From Stomoxys calcitrans (taxonomy: Eukaryota > Arthropoda > Insecta > Diptera > Muscidae): a stretch of 64,000 bases of DNA. The stretch is taken from contig NC_081554.1 in assembly GCF_963082655.1 (NCBI RefSeq), positions 45,194,291 through 45,258,290 of the forward strand, read 5' to 3'. The position numbers and the translations under genes are program-made. The notes under the pieces are model-generated. The model was not told the origin of the DNA and did no database searches. It saw nothing but the letters and a program-made list of their open reading frames with translations. Shown piece by piece: positions 22,392 through 32,872 of this stretch (its first letter is position 1; each line of letters begins with the position of its first letter).

Positions 22392-23013
22392 TATTGGGTT
22401 GCCTAAAAAGTAATTGCGGATTTTTTAAAAGAAAGTAAATGCATTTTTAATAAAACTTAGAATGAACTTTAATCAAATATATAATTGCCATTTTGTTCGA
22501 TAACCTTTTGCCATCTTCCTGGAAAATTTAGTATTCCACGCTCATAGAACTTCTGGCTTTTATCTGCAAAACACTGAACCAAGTGCGATTTTATAGCCTC
22601 ATCATTGCCGAAAGTTTTACCATTTAAGGAGTTCTGCAAAGATCGAAATAAATGGTAGTCTGATGGTGCAAGGTCATGGATATATGGTGGATGCATCAAA
22701 AGTTCCCAGCCAAGCTCACTCAGTTTTTGGCGAGTGACCAAAGATGTGTGCGGTCTAGCGTTGTCCTGGTGGAATATGACACCTTTACGATTGACCAACT
22801 CTGGTCGCTTCTCCTTGATGGCTGTATTCAATTTGTCCAATTGTTGAGGGTAAACATCCGAATTAATCGTTTAGTTCCTTGGAAGCAGCTCAAAATATAC
22901 CACACCCTTCCAATCCTACCAAACAGACAGCATAACCTTCTTTTGGTGGATATCAGCCTTTGAAGTGGTTTGAGCTGGTTCACCATGTTTGGACCATGAT
23001 CGTTTTCGACTAA
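22392..23013 (-). mobile_element. MarM: mellifera-like mariner, 5' truncated
   Basis: Left terminal repeat TTGGGTTGCCTAAAAAGTAA, preceded by TA as expected for a mariner target duplication, followed by the 3' UTR and the transposase C-terminal two thirds on the minus strand. The other terminus is missing; sequence changes to family C at about 23013. This is the only copy with coding sequence, and it shares its first ~90 bp with the MITEs at 36.8-59.7 kb, which makes its family their parent. Confidence 0.85.
22469..23013 (-). pseudogene. MarM mariner transposase, partial
   Basis: Mariner transposase (DNA cleavage and strand transfer at TA). In order: RKRSWSKHGEPAQTT linker, VWWDWKGVVYFELLP with the first catalytic Asp, MDKLNTAIKEKRPELVNRKG, then FHQDNARPHTS with the second Asp, and PYIHDLAPSDYHLF with the third, followed by GRWQKVIEQNGNYIFD and the stop. 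The usual motif is YSPDLAPSDYHLF; here SP is replaced by IH. A stop/frame break near 22870 separates the first Asp segment from the 123-codon C-terminal frame (22469-22840). The N-terminal DNA-binding half is missing. Confidence 0.88.
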
Positions 23014-23435
23014 CGTTATTGTAACTTGGACCCAAATTTTAACACCATATTCTGGTCTCCAATACCTTTCATTTGATACCCTTATTGTGCCCATCGGACC
23101 ACTTTCGGATATGGGTGGCGGTTTTGGGGTAAGGGGGAGGGTCCGCCACCATCCGATATCTAAAAAATGTATAAACTATGTTTCCTTCCTCAAAAACGTA
23201 CACAATCTATAAAAATTTATTTTATTTTTTTAAAGTCCAGTATATCTGTTTGCGGGAGTTTTGGGGTTGGGGCAGCCCGATGGGTGCTTAGACTCATATT
23301 TTAATACCATATTCGTATTCTATCGGTCCACTTTTGATTTTGGGTTGTGTTTTTGGCATAAGGGGAAGGGTACATCCCCTTTCCACTACGGAAAAATTAT
23401 ATAGCCTATGTTTCCTTCCAGACCAACCTAAACTA
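23014..23435 (-). repeat. Family C units right of mariner
   Basis: Contains 'aataccatattcgtattc', the C-rich 'ggggtaagggggagggtccgcc' type leader and 'tatgtttccttcc'; the same phrases occur at 52140-52320 in the other direction. Confidence 0.7.
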
Positions 23436-24510
23436 ACTGATTGTTTTGCTGGACAGTAAATTGAACTTCAAATCCAACATTTTGGAAAAGGCAACAAAAG
23501 CAACTCTTGCCCTTACACCTGCAAGAGAGCAATTGGCAAAGTTTTGGGATTTAGACCGCGTGTCATGCATTGGGTATATACTGCAGTTGCCAGACCTATT
23601 ATGCTATATGGTGTTGTGGTCTGGTGGACGGCGCTTCAAAAATCCACATACTGCTCAATACTTAACCGGATCCAAAGGATGGCTTGTTTGTGCATAGCAG
23701 CCGCACTGAGGACGACCCCATCTGATGCACAGAATTTAATGCTACATCTTATGCCACTTGACATTGTGGCTAGATAAATTGCGTCGACCACTGCCGTGCG
23801 ATTATGGAAGTTTTATCTTTGGTCGTGTGGCGGCTACGGACACTGTGTTATCCTTGACACAATATCTGATGTTCCAGGCAGTGTTGAATACACCCTACCT
23901 GTACCAGTTTTTGATAACAAGCTTTGTACCACTATTCCTGATAGAACCGATTGGAACTACGATATCCTCGGAAACAGAAGTTAATAGACTTCTAAACGGA
24001 TGGTTCCACACTAGACGAACAGGTGGGCTTTGGGGTGTACTCTAAGTATCTGGAACTGCTCATATCGAAAAGGTTACCCGACAACTGTAGTGTTTATCCA
24101 GCGGAGATACTTGCAATTAAGGAAGTGGTGGAATGACTAAGATATAATGTCATTAGGAAGTTTGGCATAAATATCTTCTCAGACAGCCAGGCAGCCATCA
24201 AATCCCTGGAAAACGTATTTCTGAACACAAAAACCGCCCTTGACTGTCGCAGATCTCTCAACGAGATGGCTGAACAGTTCAAAATTCACCTCCTTCTGTG
24301 TGTGTGTCACGCAATAGCGATCAGAAGAAATTCCACTTTGATTTAGCGGATGTGAACATTCGCAAGTTATTGGGCTTTTTAAAGCGATCGGGATGGTTCA
24401 ACGGTGCGAAATAGAAGGCATATTCCTTCTTCTTTTGCTGTGGTATGGCAATGGATGAAAACGTCTAAGTGAGTCTGATGTCAGCCAGCCACTTAAACCT
24501 CGCTTAGCCG
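23436..24510 (+). pseudogene. LINE-B RT thumb, RNase H and 3' end
   Basis: The plus strand gives, across frameshifts, VILDSKLNFK, the RT thumb region (GFRPRVMHWVYTAVARPIML, YGVVVWWTAL, LNRIQRMACLCIAAALRTTP), then an RNase H domain with GVYSKYLELL, YPAEILAIKEVVEWL (Glu) and INIFSDSQAAIKSL (Asp). The end, about 24330-24510, corresponds to the LINE-B 3' end at 42870-43045 ('cttcttttgctgtggtat', 'gaaaacgtctaagtga'). The order RT thumb then RNase H places it in the I-superfamily grade; it differs in sequence from LINE-A. Confidence 0.75.
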
Positions 24511-24514
24511 AACC

Positions 24515-24580
24515 TATAGCCGGAATGACTAGATTAGTTTACCCCCCATCCTATGGTGGTGGATGGGGGTTAGATTTAGA
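24515..24580 (-). mobile_element. HINE-A 5' end fragment
   Basis: 'ccggaatgactagattagt' followed by CCCCATCCTATGGTGGTGG. It follows the LINE-B tail at once. Confidence 0.7.
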
Positions 24581-24694
24581 CATAGCTGTTCAGATTTAGA
24601 TATAGCTCCATATATATGCACCGACCGATTTCCGCTTAAATTGCCGTAGGTACTAAATACAATTTTCAACCGATCTTTGCAAAATTAGACACTG

Positions 24695-25662
24695 TTTATT
24701 ATACCCTCCATCATAGGATGGGCGTATACTAATTTCGTCATTCTGTTTGTAACACCTCGAAATATGCGTCTGAGGCCCCATAAAGTATATATATTCTTGA
24801 TCGTCATGTCATAAGTCGATCTAGCCATGTCTGTCCGTCCGTCTGTCTGTTGAAAGCACGCTAACTTTCGAAGCAATAAAGCCAGGCGCTTGAAATTTTG
24901 CAAAAATACTTTTAATTAGGGTAGGTCGGTTGGGATTGTAAATGGGCCAAATCGGTTCACGGTTTCATATAGCTGTCATATAAACCAATCTTGGATTTTG
25001 ACTTTTTGAGCCACTAGGGGGCGCAATTCTTATCCGATTTGGCTGAAATTTAGCATGTTAGCGTGTTTTGTTATAATTTCCAACAACTATGCTGAGTATA
25101 GTTAAAATCGGTCCATAACCTGATATAGCTGCCATATAAACCGATCATGGGTCTTGACTTCTTTAGCTTTTAGATAGGGCAATTCTTATCCGATTGGTTG
25201 TAACTTTGCACGTCGTGCTTTGGTGTCACTTCCAACAACTGTGCTAAGTATGGTGTAAATCAGTTCATAACCTGATATAGCTGCCATATAAACCGATCAG
25301 GGATCTTGACAATTCTCATCAGATTTGGCAGAAATTTTGTGCAACGACTTCTCCCATGACCTACAATATACGTGCCCAATATGCTCTGATTCAGACTAAA
25401 GCTTGATACAGCTCCCATATAAACCGATCTCCCGATGTTGCTTCTTGAGCCCCTTCAAGGCGCAATTCTTTTCTGAATGGACTGATATTTTACATAATGA
25501 CTTCTATAATGTTCAGCATTCCATTCATTTATGGTCCGGACTATAACTAAATATAGCTCCAATAGCATAACAGTCCCTATTCATTATTCTTTGTTTGCCT
25601 AAAAAGAGGTACCCCGCATTAAAATCGACAAATGCTATACATGGTGGAGGGTATATAGGTGC
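24695..25662 (+). mobile_element. HINE-A element, 3' end damaged
   Basis: Full 5' block: TATACCCTCCATCATAGGAT, CATTCTGTTTGTAACACCTC, AAAGTATATATATTCTTGAT, CTAGCCATGTCTGTCCGTCC, GAAAGCACGCTAACTTTCGA. Then five or six core units and CATGGTGGAGGGTATATAGG. The stem-loop and ACTTGTT end are missing. The 5' block is the best match in the window to the Drosophila DINE-1 5' region as I know it. Confidence 0.88.
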
Positions 25663-25879
25663 GTCGTATGTAGAGCCTGTAGTTCTTTTGTATACGACAC
25701 TGAGTGACATTTGGTGCGATATTTAATCAAAGATAAATAATCCTTTGATTAATAGTTTTGTAGAAGAATGCATGGATCTAGGATGATTTTTTGAGGTTTA
25801 ACTAAGTGGAAAATGTCCTCATGGGAAGGTTTTCGTCAAAACCGCTCTGAACTCAATGTGTTAAAATACCATGGGCATC

Positions 25880-25985
25880 AAGAATATACACCCTTATTGG
25901 GTCTTAGAACATTATTTCGGTGAGTTACAAACGGAATGGCGATGTTAGTATACCCCCAACCCATGATGAAGGGTACAACAAACTC
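25880..25985 (-). mobile_element. HINE-A 5' end fragment
   Basis: 'caagaatatacacccttatt', 'gagttacaaacggaatgg', 'tagtatacccccaaccc'. A scrap of SINE promoter (CTCTGCGCTACGGTGGG) follows at 25982-26000. Confidence 0.7.
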
Positions 25986-26000
25986 TGCGCTACGGTGGGA

Positions 26001-26240
26001 GCTATATCCACATCTGAACCGATATGGCCCATTTGCAATTCCCACCGACCTATGTCAATAAAAAGTAATTGTGTTACATTTCAAGCGGCTAGCTTTACGC
26101 ATTCGACCACTATCGCGATTTTCACAGACGGACGGACGGACACGGCTAGATCGATTTAGAATGTCAAGATCAATATTTCAAGGTGTTACAAACAGAATAA
26201 TTAAATAAGTATAACCCCCATCCTATGGTGGTGGGTATAC
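26001..26240 (-). mobile_element. HINE-A 5' portion
   Basis: 'ctgaaccgatatggcccatt', 'tcaagcggctagctttacgc', GACGGACGGACGGACACGGC, 'aaggtgttacaaacag', CCCATCCTATGGTGGTGGGT. Core and 3' end are missing. Confidence 0.8.
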
Positions 26241-27034
26241 TTAAACATTGTTTTTAGTTTTTTTCTTTGATAGTTGTTCTGATGCTTTCACATGAATACT
26301 GAATTTGACTTAGTGGTAATCCCACATATTTTAGAATAATCATATAAACTATTATTCACATTTTCATATGTTCTTTGCAAATGTCGTCTTAAGAAGTATA
26401 AACATTTGGTATGTCCAGCCAACTTCAATGTTTCATTTACATGTTTTCAATATTTCAACGATTCTTTCTGATAGGGTTTAAATCTTGATGTTCCATTTCT
26501 TCCTATCCTTCTCCTCTTTCTTACTACTGAGCCACACTTGCTGTATGAAGTGATTTGATTTAAGCGAGTGTGACAAGGATGATTGAAACCATACTGAAAA
26601 GCAATGAAACCGGGTTCTCCTTTACAACAACTTGCAGCATCATCAACACAACATACATTTCATTGACTTTTTCCCAACGTCACACTCGATTGACTGCACA
26701 ATTTCATTAAGCATGCCCGGGAGGTTAAATGCCATTCCGCATTGACTCATATGTGTACATGCGAGTATGCCGTACGGTGAATAGCATCGAACATACCATA
26801 TCATATGCGTAAAAATATAACAAGAAATTGTATTCATAGATTCAGTTTTCCTAAAAACTCAATGAAGATGATATGAGAATTGATGGAAATGCTTTGAATC
26901 CAATAGAAAAATAACAAACAACAAAGATGCTGTGTTCTGCCGAGGGGCCTAGTACAATTCAATGTTTCATTTGTCAACTGAATCGTTTAACAAATGTGCT
27001 TTTCCTATCCAAGTTTATAGTCAGTCTTCTCGTA
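26241..27034. other. Unique stretch
   Basis: No recognised repeat. A 64-codon minus-strand frame at 26643-26837 has no motif. Probably non-coding. Confidence 0.4.
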
Positions 27035-27333
27035 CATAGCAAAACTTGCCCACGAACTTTCCATTAAGGAACTGAGGCAAACTTCCCACAAATCAATGAG
27101 TGCTGTCCGATTCAAGTTTAAGCTCAATAATAAGGGGCCTCCGTTTTATATAGCCGAGTCCGAACAGCGTGCCGCAGAGCGACACCTCTTTTGGAAGAAG
27201 TTTTTACATGGCAAAGTACCTCACAAATGTCGATAGCATTAGGAAGGGATAACCACTGCTGAAAAATTTTCGGATATTCCTGTCAGGATATGAACCCAGG
27301 CGTTCAGTGTCATATGCCAAGTACGTACTCTCC
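27035..27333 (-). mobile_element. SINE copy 6, minus strand
   Basis: Body intact ('ccgaacagcgtgccgcagag', 'atcaatgagtgctgtccgat'). The head, at right, has a B-box remnant but lost the A box. Confidence 0.8.
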
Positions 27334-27570
27334 TCTTAAGTACCTCTCATTTGATACATATATTGTCGCAGTCGGTAAACATGTCCGTTCGGGTGGGTTT
27401 TGAGACGGGACGTCCTCCAAGGTTATTTGACCCTAAAAATTTATACCAATTTCATGTTTTTGTGGTACCATGGAGTGGCATGCCAAATTTCACTTAAATC
27501 GGTGCACGGATCAACGAGATTTGGTGTTTTTGAAAATTATGGTTAGGTGGAGGGTCCACCCTCCTCACAA
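27334..27570 (+). repeat. Family C fragment
   Basis: 'tctcatttgatacatatattg', 'gggtgggttttgagacggga' and the leader-type 'gttaggtggagggtccaccc'. It is fused directly to HINE-A core sequence. Confidence 0.6.
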
Positions 27571-27735
27571 ATGCTTCTTATTAGTGTAGGTCAGTTGGGA
27601 TTGTATATGGGCCATATAGGTCCATGTTTTGATATGACTGCCATATTAACCCATCTTGACTTCTTGAGCCACTAAAGGGCGCAATTCTTTTCCGATTTTG
27701 CTGAAAATTCGCACGAGGTGTTTTGTTGTGGTTTT
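27571..27735 (+). mobile_element. HINE-A core fragment
   Basis: One unit ('ttgacttcttgagccactaa', 'ttcgcacgaggtgttttgtt') that ends abruptly where the next HINE-A copy starts. Confidence 0.7.
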
Positions 27736-28786
27736 TATACCCTCCACCATAGGATGGGGGTATACTAATTTCGTCATTCCTCGAAATATGCGTCTAAGAC
27801 CCCATAAAGTATATATATTCTTCATCGTCATGTCATTTTAAGTCGATCTAGCCATGTCCGTCCGTCCGTCTGTCTGTCGAAAGCACGCTAACTTTCGAAG
27901 GAGTAAAGCTAGCCGCTTGAAATTTTGCACAAATATTTTTTTTTTGCGTAGGTCGGTTGGGATTGTAAATGGGCCAAATCGGTCCATTTTTTGATATAGC
28001 TGCCATATAAACTGATCTTGGGTCTTGACTTCTTGAGCCTCTAGAGGGCGCAATTCTCATCCGATTTGACTGAAATTTTGCACGTGATGTTTTGGTATCA
28101 CTTCCAACAACTGTGCTAGGTATGGTTCAAATCGGTCCATGCTTTGATATAGCTGCAATATAAACCTATCTGGGGTCTTGACTTCTTGAGCCTCTAGAGG
28201 GCGCAATTATTATCCGATTTGGCTTAAATTTTTCATGACGTGTTTTGTTATGACTCCCAACAACTTGGCTTAGTATAGTTCAAATCGATCCATAACCTAA
28301 TATAGCTGTCCTATAAACCGATCTGGAGCCTTGACTTCTCGAGCCTCTAGAGGGCGCAATTATTATCCGATTTGGCTGAAATTTTTCATGACGTGTTTTG
28401 TTATGACTGCCAACAACTGTGCTAAGTGTGGTTAAAATCGGTGCATAACTTGATATAGCTGCAATATAAACCTATCTGGGGTCTTGACTTCTTGAGCCTC
28501 TAGAGGGCGCAATTATCATACGATTTGGCTGATAATTTTCATGATGTGTTTTGTTATGACTGCCAATAGCTGTGTCAAATATGGGTAAAATCGGTTCACA
28601 ACCTGATATAGCTGCATATAAACCGAACTGGGATCTTGATTTCTTGAGCCTCTAGATGGCGAGCCCCTAGATTTGTTTATCCTTTGTTGGCTTAAGAAGA
28701 TTTCGGGAAAGAACTTGACAAATGCGATCAATGGGGGAGGGTATATAAGATTCGACCCGGGCGAACTTAGCACCCTTTTACTTGTT
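27736..28786 (+). mobile_element. HINE-A element, full length
   Basis: Starts TTTTTATACCCTCCACCATA, with the complete 5' block (CATAAAGTATATATATTCTT, CTAGCCATGTCCGTCCGTCC), about five core units, and ends GGGGGAGGGTATATAAGATT, stem-loop variant TCGACCCGGGCGA, CACCCTTTTACTTGTT. Confidence 0.9.
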
Positions 28787-28824
28787 ATATAATAGACGAT
28801 GATGTACAAAGTAAAGAAACAGGT

Positions 28825-28872
28825 GTAAGGTTTTATATCTACACCACCCCAATTTTGCCATGCCTTACTGGT
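28825..28872 (+). mobile_element. HINE-B-type 3' end scrap
   Basis: 'tctacaccaccccaattttg', 'ccatgccttactggttttg', like the ends at 19180 and 49009. Confidence 0.5.
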
Positions 28873-29755
28873 TTTGTCTAGAGTTTACAAAAAAACCTTT
28901 ATAAATACTTGTTTTTTCATATTCACATAGCAGTGTGTATAACCTTGGACTCTTTTGCAAATACGACCTTTTTCTTATTTATTTTATTTTTTTTTTGCAA
29001 AAAAATATCAATAACAATGTTGATGCCATCAGTTCTCGATATGAAAATAATAACACATAAGTTAAAAGATTTCAACTATCATCGCACACTTTAAAATATA
29101 ACCACTGCAGGGAAATATTCTCTTATCCTCAACCAGCTTACGGATTTGTTTGTCTGCGGGCCAACAGAGTTGGTATGCGGCTATGCTTTTGCGTGTTCAT
29201 GTATGCTTGCATTTGTCATTGAGTGTGTGAAAAAGACTGCACCAAGGATGCATGAAGGAAAACCATTTAATATTACACCATAATTCATGCAGCAATTCTT
29301 CCTTTGTGCCAAGAAAAAGCACCAGAGCGGTTATGTGTGTGTCTGGTTTTGCTCGCTCTTTGATGGTGTGTTTTTCATGGTTATGGCGTTATCTTTAACA
29401 CACTATCAATTGGAATTTCTCTCTCGAGTCTTTTTTTCTATTATGTTCCAAACATATGAATGTATGTCACACATTGCCTTTTTTGCACCATCTGACATAC
29501 GTATGCACACATGCACATATCTATAGAAATAAAACTTTGTAATCACTCAAGCAATTTCAGTATCCTTTGTGGGAAATTTATTATGAATTAAAGGACATTC
29601 TACAAGGAGTCCTCAGAGACAGTTACACACACAGATTAAAGTTCGTTGATTTCCTAGATGTCCTTGGCAGGAAATTTAGAATTTGTACAAATGTTTGAAA
29701 AAAGAGATTTTGTGTGATGAAACGTATCGGACAAAAATAAATTAATTAGAACGAA
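28873..29755. other. Unique stretch
   Basis: AT-rich, with a poly-T run near 28985. No gene or repeat recognised. Confidence 0.4.
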
Positions 29756-30049
29756 GTCAAAGACGTCCTTTTGTGAGTCGATAGGGAAAATGAATGAGTC
29801 CTCCTGGTTCCGCCTGGAGGGAGTTTAGCTCCGAGTCTCGCGAGCAAATCACTGCTACGCACTTCCTTAATGTTCAGACGTAGTTGGTGGCTCGATGCAC
29901 AAGGATAGTATCGATGTTCTTGTATTACAACGCAGTGCTGAGTCACTGTCCTCAACGGAACCGGATGGCATACTGCCTGTTTACTGGCATAGGCCTATAG
30001 GACTCCTCCGGAGGATTTCTATAACCTACACCATCACTGCGGTAAAGGG
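29756..30049 (-). other. Unclassified segment, possible LINE 5' or 3' piece
   Basis: GC-richer than its surroundings and adjoining a GGTTAGG tail. On the minus strand it has a 69-codon frame (29746-29955) rich in Arg and Ser with no known motif. It may be untranslated LINE sequence. Confidence 0.3.
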
Positions 30050-30239
30050 TATTAGGTTAGGTTGAAAAGAGGATGCAGATATTAATCCGCCCCATGCCAC
30101 TATGGACATACACCTAAGCCAGCAATCGGCTTGTTGTGCGCTTTAAAAACTACAAAATAACCTCTAAAAAGAAAACTTTAAGTTAGGAATTCAGTGCTAC
30201 TTAAAAAATTCTTAATTGTTTTCAAAACCACTCCTCTAT

Positions 30240-30450
30240 TGTGTCTCCACCTAAGTGCCGGTATCTGTTAGACGCGAAAGCCGGGCAATGGCAAAGGAAA
30301 TGCTCCAACGCCTCATCATCTCTCATTAGTTCATGTCTGATATTGTGTCCCCACCTTAGTACCGGTATCTGTTGGACGCGAAAGCCGGGCAATGACAAAG
30401 GAAATGCTCTAACGTCTAATCATCTTGCCCGCATGCCCTACACATGCTAT
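30240..30450 (-). repeat. 104-bp tandem duplication in LINE-A C-terminus
   Basis: The segment with 'ccggtatctgttagacgcga' at about 30258 recurs at about 30362 with a few changes. It encodes the region before the GGDT-I-DMNQL segment. Confidence 0.75.
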
Positions 30451-30509
30451 CACTTACCACACCGATTTTACATAAGTGAGCTCGTAGTCCTATGTGACCC
30501 GTCATGATA

Positions 30510-31219
30510 TCAATACCTATACTGACCTTCTTCTTGCTTCCTTTCCCCATAGGATTTTCGCCGTCCTACCGACCGTTTCGCTGTTCCACAATGTTGCATG
30601 CGTATTCGTCGCCCACCCCTTACCACGAGCTGCGTCGACCCGAACGTCTTCGGGTTAACCAAGTTTATTGACGGCAGTCCTCTGGCCTTCAACGCCAAAT
30701 CGTCTGCCCTTTCATTTCCCCTTACTCCGTTATGGCCCGGCACCCAAACGATGCAGATTTTGCCATCCTCAGAGAAGGCGTTAATTTCCTTCTTACACTG
30801 CAAGACTGTTCGTGACCTTACCGTCCCGGTTGGTATTGCCAACTTATGGCTTGTTTACTGTCGGTAAATATGTTCACACTCGAAGTCTTCGCACCACACC
30901 AGTGTACGCGTTCCGTGATCGCCCGGATCTCCGCCTTCAGGACCGTATTATGGTCATCCGTGTAACATGATCTTCCCGATGGCAATGCTATGGTTCCGTT
31001 AATCGAAGACTGTGCCAATGGCAGCAGTGCCTTGCACTCGACTTCAAGTGTCATCTCAGGTATCCGATCGGAAACCTCTTCATTTCCTTTCAGGTTTCCT
31101 ATAGTCGCCTCTATTATACCGCGATGGTATGAGCTGCTCCCATCCTCAATCCATTCTCCCATCGCCTTAATTCTCATAGCCGCATTTAATCTGTATGTCA
31201 ATGGGTCAGTGCATCGCAC
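30510..31219 (-). pseudogene. LINE-A RNase H domain
   Basis: RNase H degrades the RNA strand of the RNA-DNA hybrid. Visible: a YTDD in place of the usual YTDGS near 30960, VLKAEIRAITERVHW with the Glu, NIFTDSKQAI with an Asp, then, after a frame change near 30840, VLQCKKEINAFSEDGK, CIVWVPGHNGVRGNERADDL with the His and last Asp, and LALKARGLPSINLVNPK. The same domain in one frame lies at 47468-47905. Confidence 0.82.
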
Positions 31220-31330
31220 TCGACTTCAAGGTTCATCTCAGCTATCCGATCGAAAAACTCTTTCCTTCCTTCCAGGTTTCCTATCGTTGCCTCGATCCCA
31301 TCCTCAATCCACTTCCCCATAGCCTTACAT
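31030..31330 (-). repeat. ~182-bp direct duplication in LINE-A RT thumb
   Basis: 'gcactcgacttcaag.gt.atctca' occurs near 31034 and 31216; both are followed by 'tatccgatcg', 'ttccaggtttcctat' and 'cccatcctcaatcca'. The copies differ by small indels. Confidence 0.7.
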
Positions 31331-31390
31331 CGCCACAGTGGCTGCCTCACACTAAATATGTTTGTCAATGGGTCGGATATCTCCAGTACC

Positions 31391-32607
31391 CTAGTGGGCG
31401 TGGTTCTCATCGTTCCGCCTATGCCAAGACAACATTTTCTCTGAATCTGTTGTATGGTCCTTACATTGCACATTTTCTCCATAGCAGTGCACCAAACTAC
31501 TGAGTCGTAAATAAGTGTTTGGTCTAATCACGCTCCTGCAGAGCCTGTGGACTATCCTCGGATTCAGGCCCCGTCTAGATAGTGCCCAACATCTGTGAGC
31601 CTTCTCAGTAAGCTCCTGAGTTTGATACTTCCAATTCAGTTTCCTGTCCAAGATCACACCTAAGTATTTGACCTTGTCAGATATCGATATCGTCTTATTG
31701 AGGAAACGTGGGGCATTGAATTGGGCCACATTCGGCTTCCTCGTGAACAGGAATATTTCAGTCTTCTCTGGGTTAACATTGAGACCTCTGGGTCTAGCCC
31801 AGTCATATGTCATATGTAAGACCCTTTCGGCCCTTCTGCATAGCTCGTTCGGGTTCAATTCACTCCTGAGTCAGCATGCGTAATAGGTAATTTATGGTGG
31901 TCACCCATAGGAGTGGCGATAAAATGCCCCCCTGTGGCGTGCCTCTTTCTCCCTTATATTTATGCCATGAGACACACAATTTATCCACCTGTTCCTTAGC
32001 ATTTGGTTTATTCAGTCTCTAAGGAACGGATTCACCACATTGTTAAAAGCCCCCACGATGTGAATGCATACCGCCGGGGTGTCCGTTTTGGTATCGAAGG
32101 CTTCTTCTTAAGCACAACCTCGTGCAGAACAGTCTCCACCGACCTTCCCTTGACATAAGCATGCTGTTTGTATTTGAGCAGTTCGCCGGATGTCCTACTC
32201 CTTATCATGGTATCCACAATACATTCCATGTTTTTGAGTAGAAAGGACGTAAGTCTTATGGGTCTGTAGGCCTTTGGTGTCGCATAACTTGCCTTGCCGG
32301 GCTTGGGTATAGACACCACCCTTGCCTCCTGCCAGGCTTTCGGAGCATGTGCAAGTCCTAGGCACGCTGTGAAAATTTTGACCAGACGAGGCGCCAAATA
32401 GTCTGCCTGTTTCTGTAGTAACGCCGGAAATATTTCATCAGGTGTGGGTGATTTAAATGGTTTGAAGCTCCTGAAGAATTCCTTCACCATAAATTCCGTA
32501 ATTATAAACCTTCGGTCAACATCATTATTCCAAGATTCCGGCGTCTTCGTCCCTTCGTATCCTGTGGAAAATGGGTTTTCATCAAAAGCCTCAACATGTC
32601 TCGACAT
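31391..32607 (-). pseudogene. LINE-A reverse transcriptase, active-site motif deleted
   Basis: RT of a non-LTR element. In the 191-codon N-terminal frame (32032-32607): FKPFKSPTPDEIFPALLQ, KAWQEARVVSIPKPGKASYA, YRPIRLTSFLLKNMECIVD and KYKQHAYVKGRSVETVLHEV. After a frame break: ERGTPQGGILSPLLW (motif B), then NYLLRMLTQE and a stop. The next frame (31391-31858) begins MNPNELCRRAERVLHMTYDW, then LNVNPEKTEIFLF and VKYLGVILDRKLNWK. The YADD segment expected between LLRM and PNEL is absent. Confidence 0.85.
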
Positions 32608-32755
32608 GCTCTCACTCCCATGTCGTCTACTAAAGTTTCAGTTTGGACATGGCTTTTTCAGAGAAACTTTTTATCTTGGCGGCGTCGTAAACGCTATCGA
32701 CCTGTTCGCAGAAAAGCTTCCAGGAGGCAAATTTTTCCGCTTTGGTAATCTTTTT

Positions 32756-32806
32756 GTAGTACACATCCCAATAAACGTGTGTAGTACACATCCCAATAAA
32801 CTTCCG
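32756..32806 (-). repeat. 25-bp tandem duplication in LINE-A linker
   Basis: GTAGTACACATCCCAATAAA occurs at 32756 and again at 32781. The copy at 48605 has one. It shifts the reading frame. Confidence 0.85.
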
Positions 32807-32872
32807 CTTTTTTACCACGTGCTCTGTTAAAAAGTCTGCGGACCTCTTTCCCAATATTGCGAATCTCCCCGG

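Noticed and set aside
23446..24045. Plus-strand frames as a host gene
   Set aside because: They contain the RT thumb and RNase H signatures of LINE-B in shifting frames.
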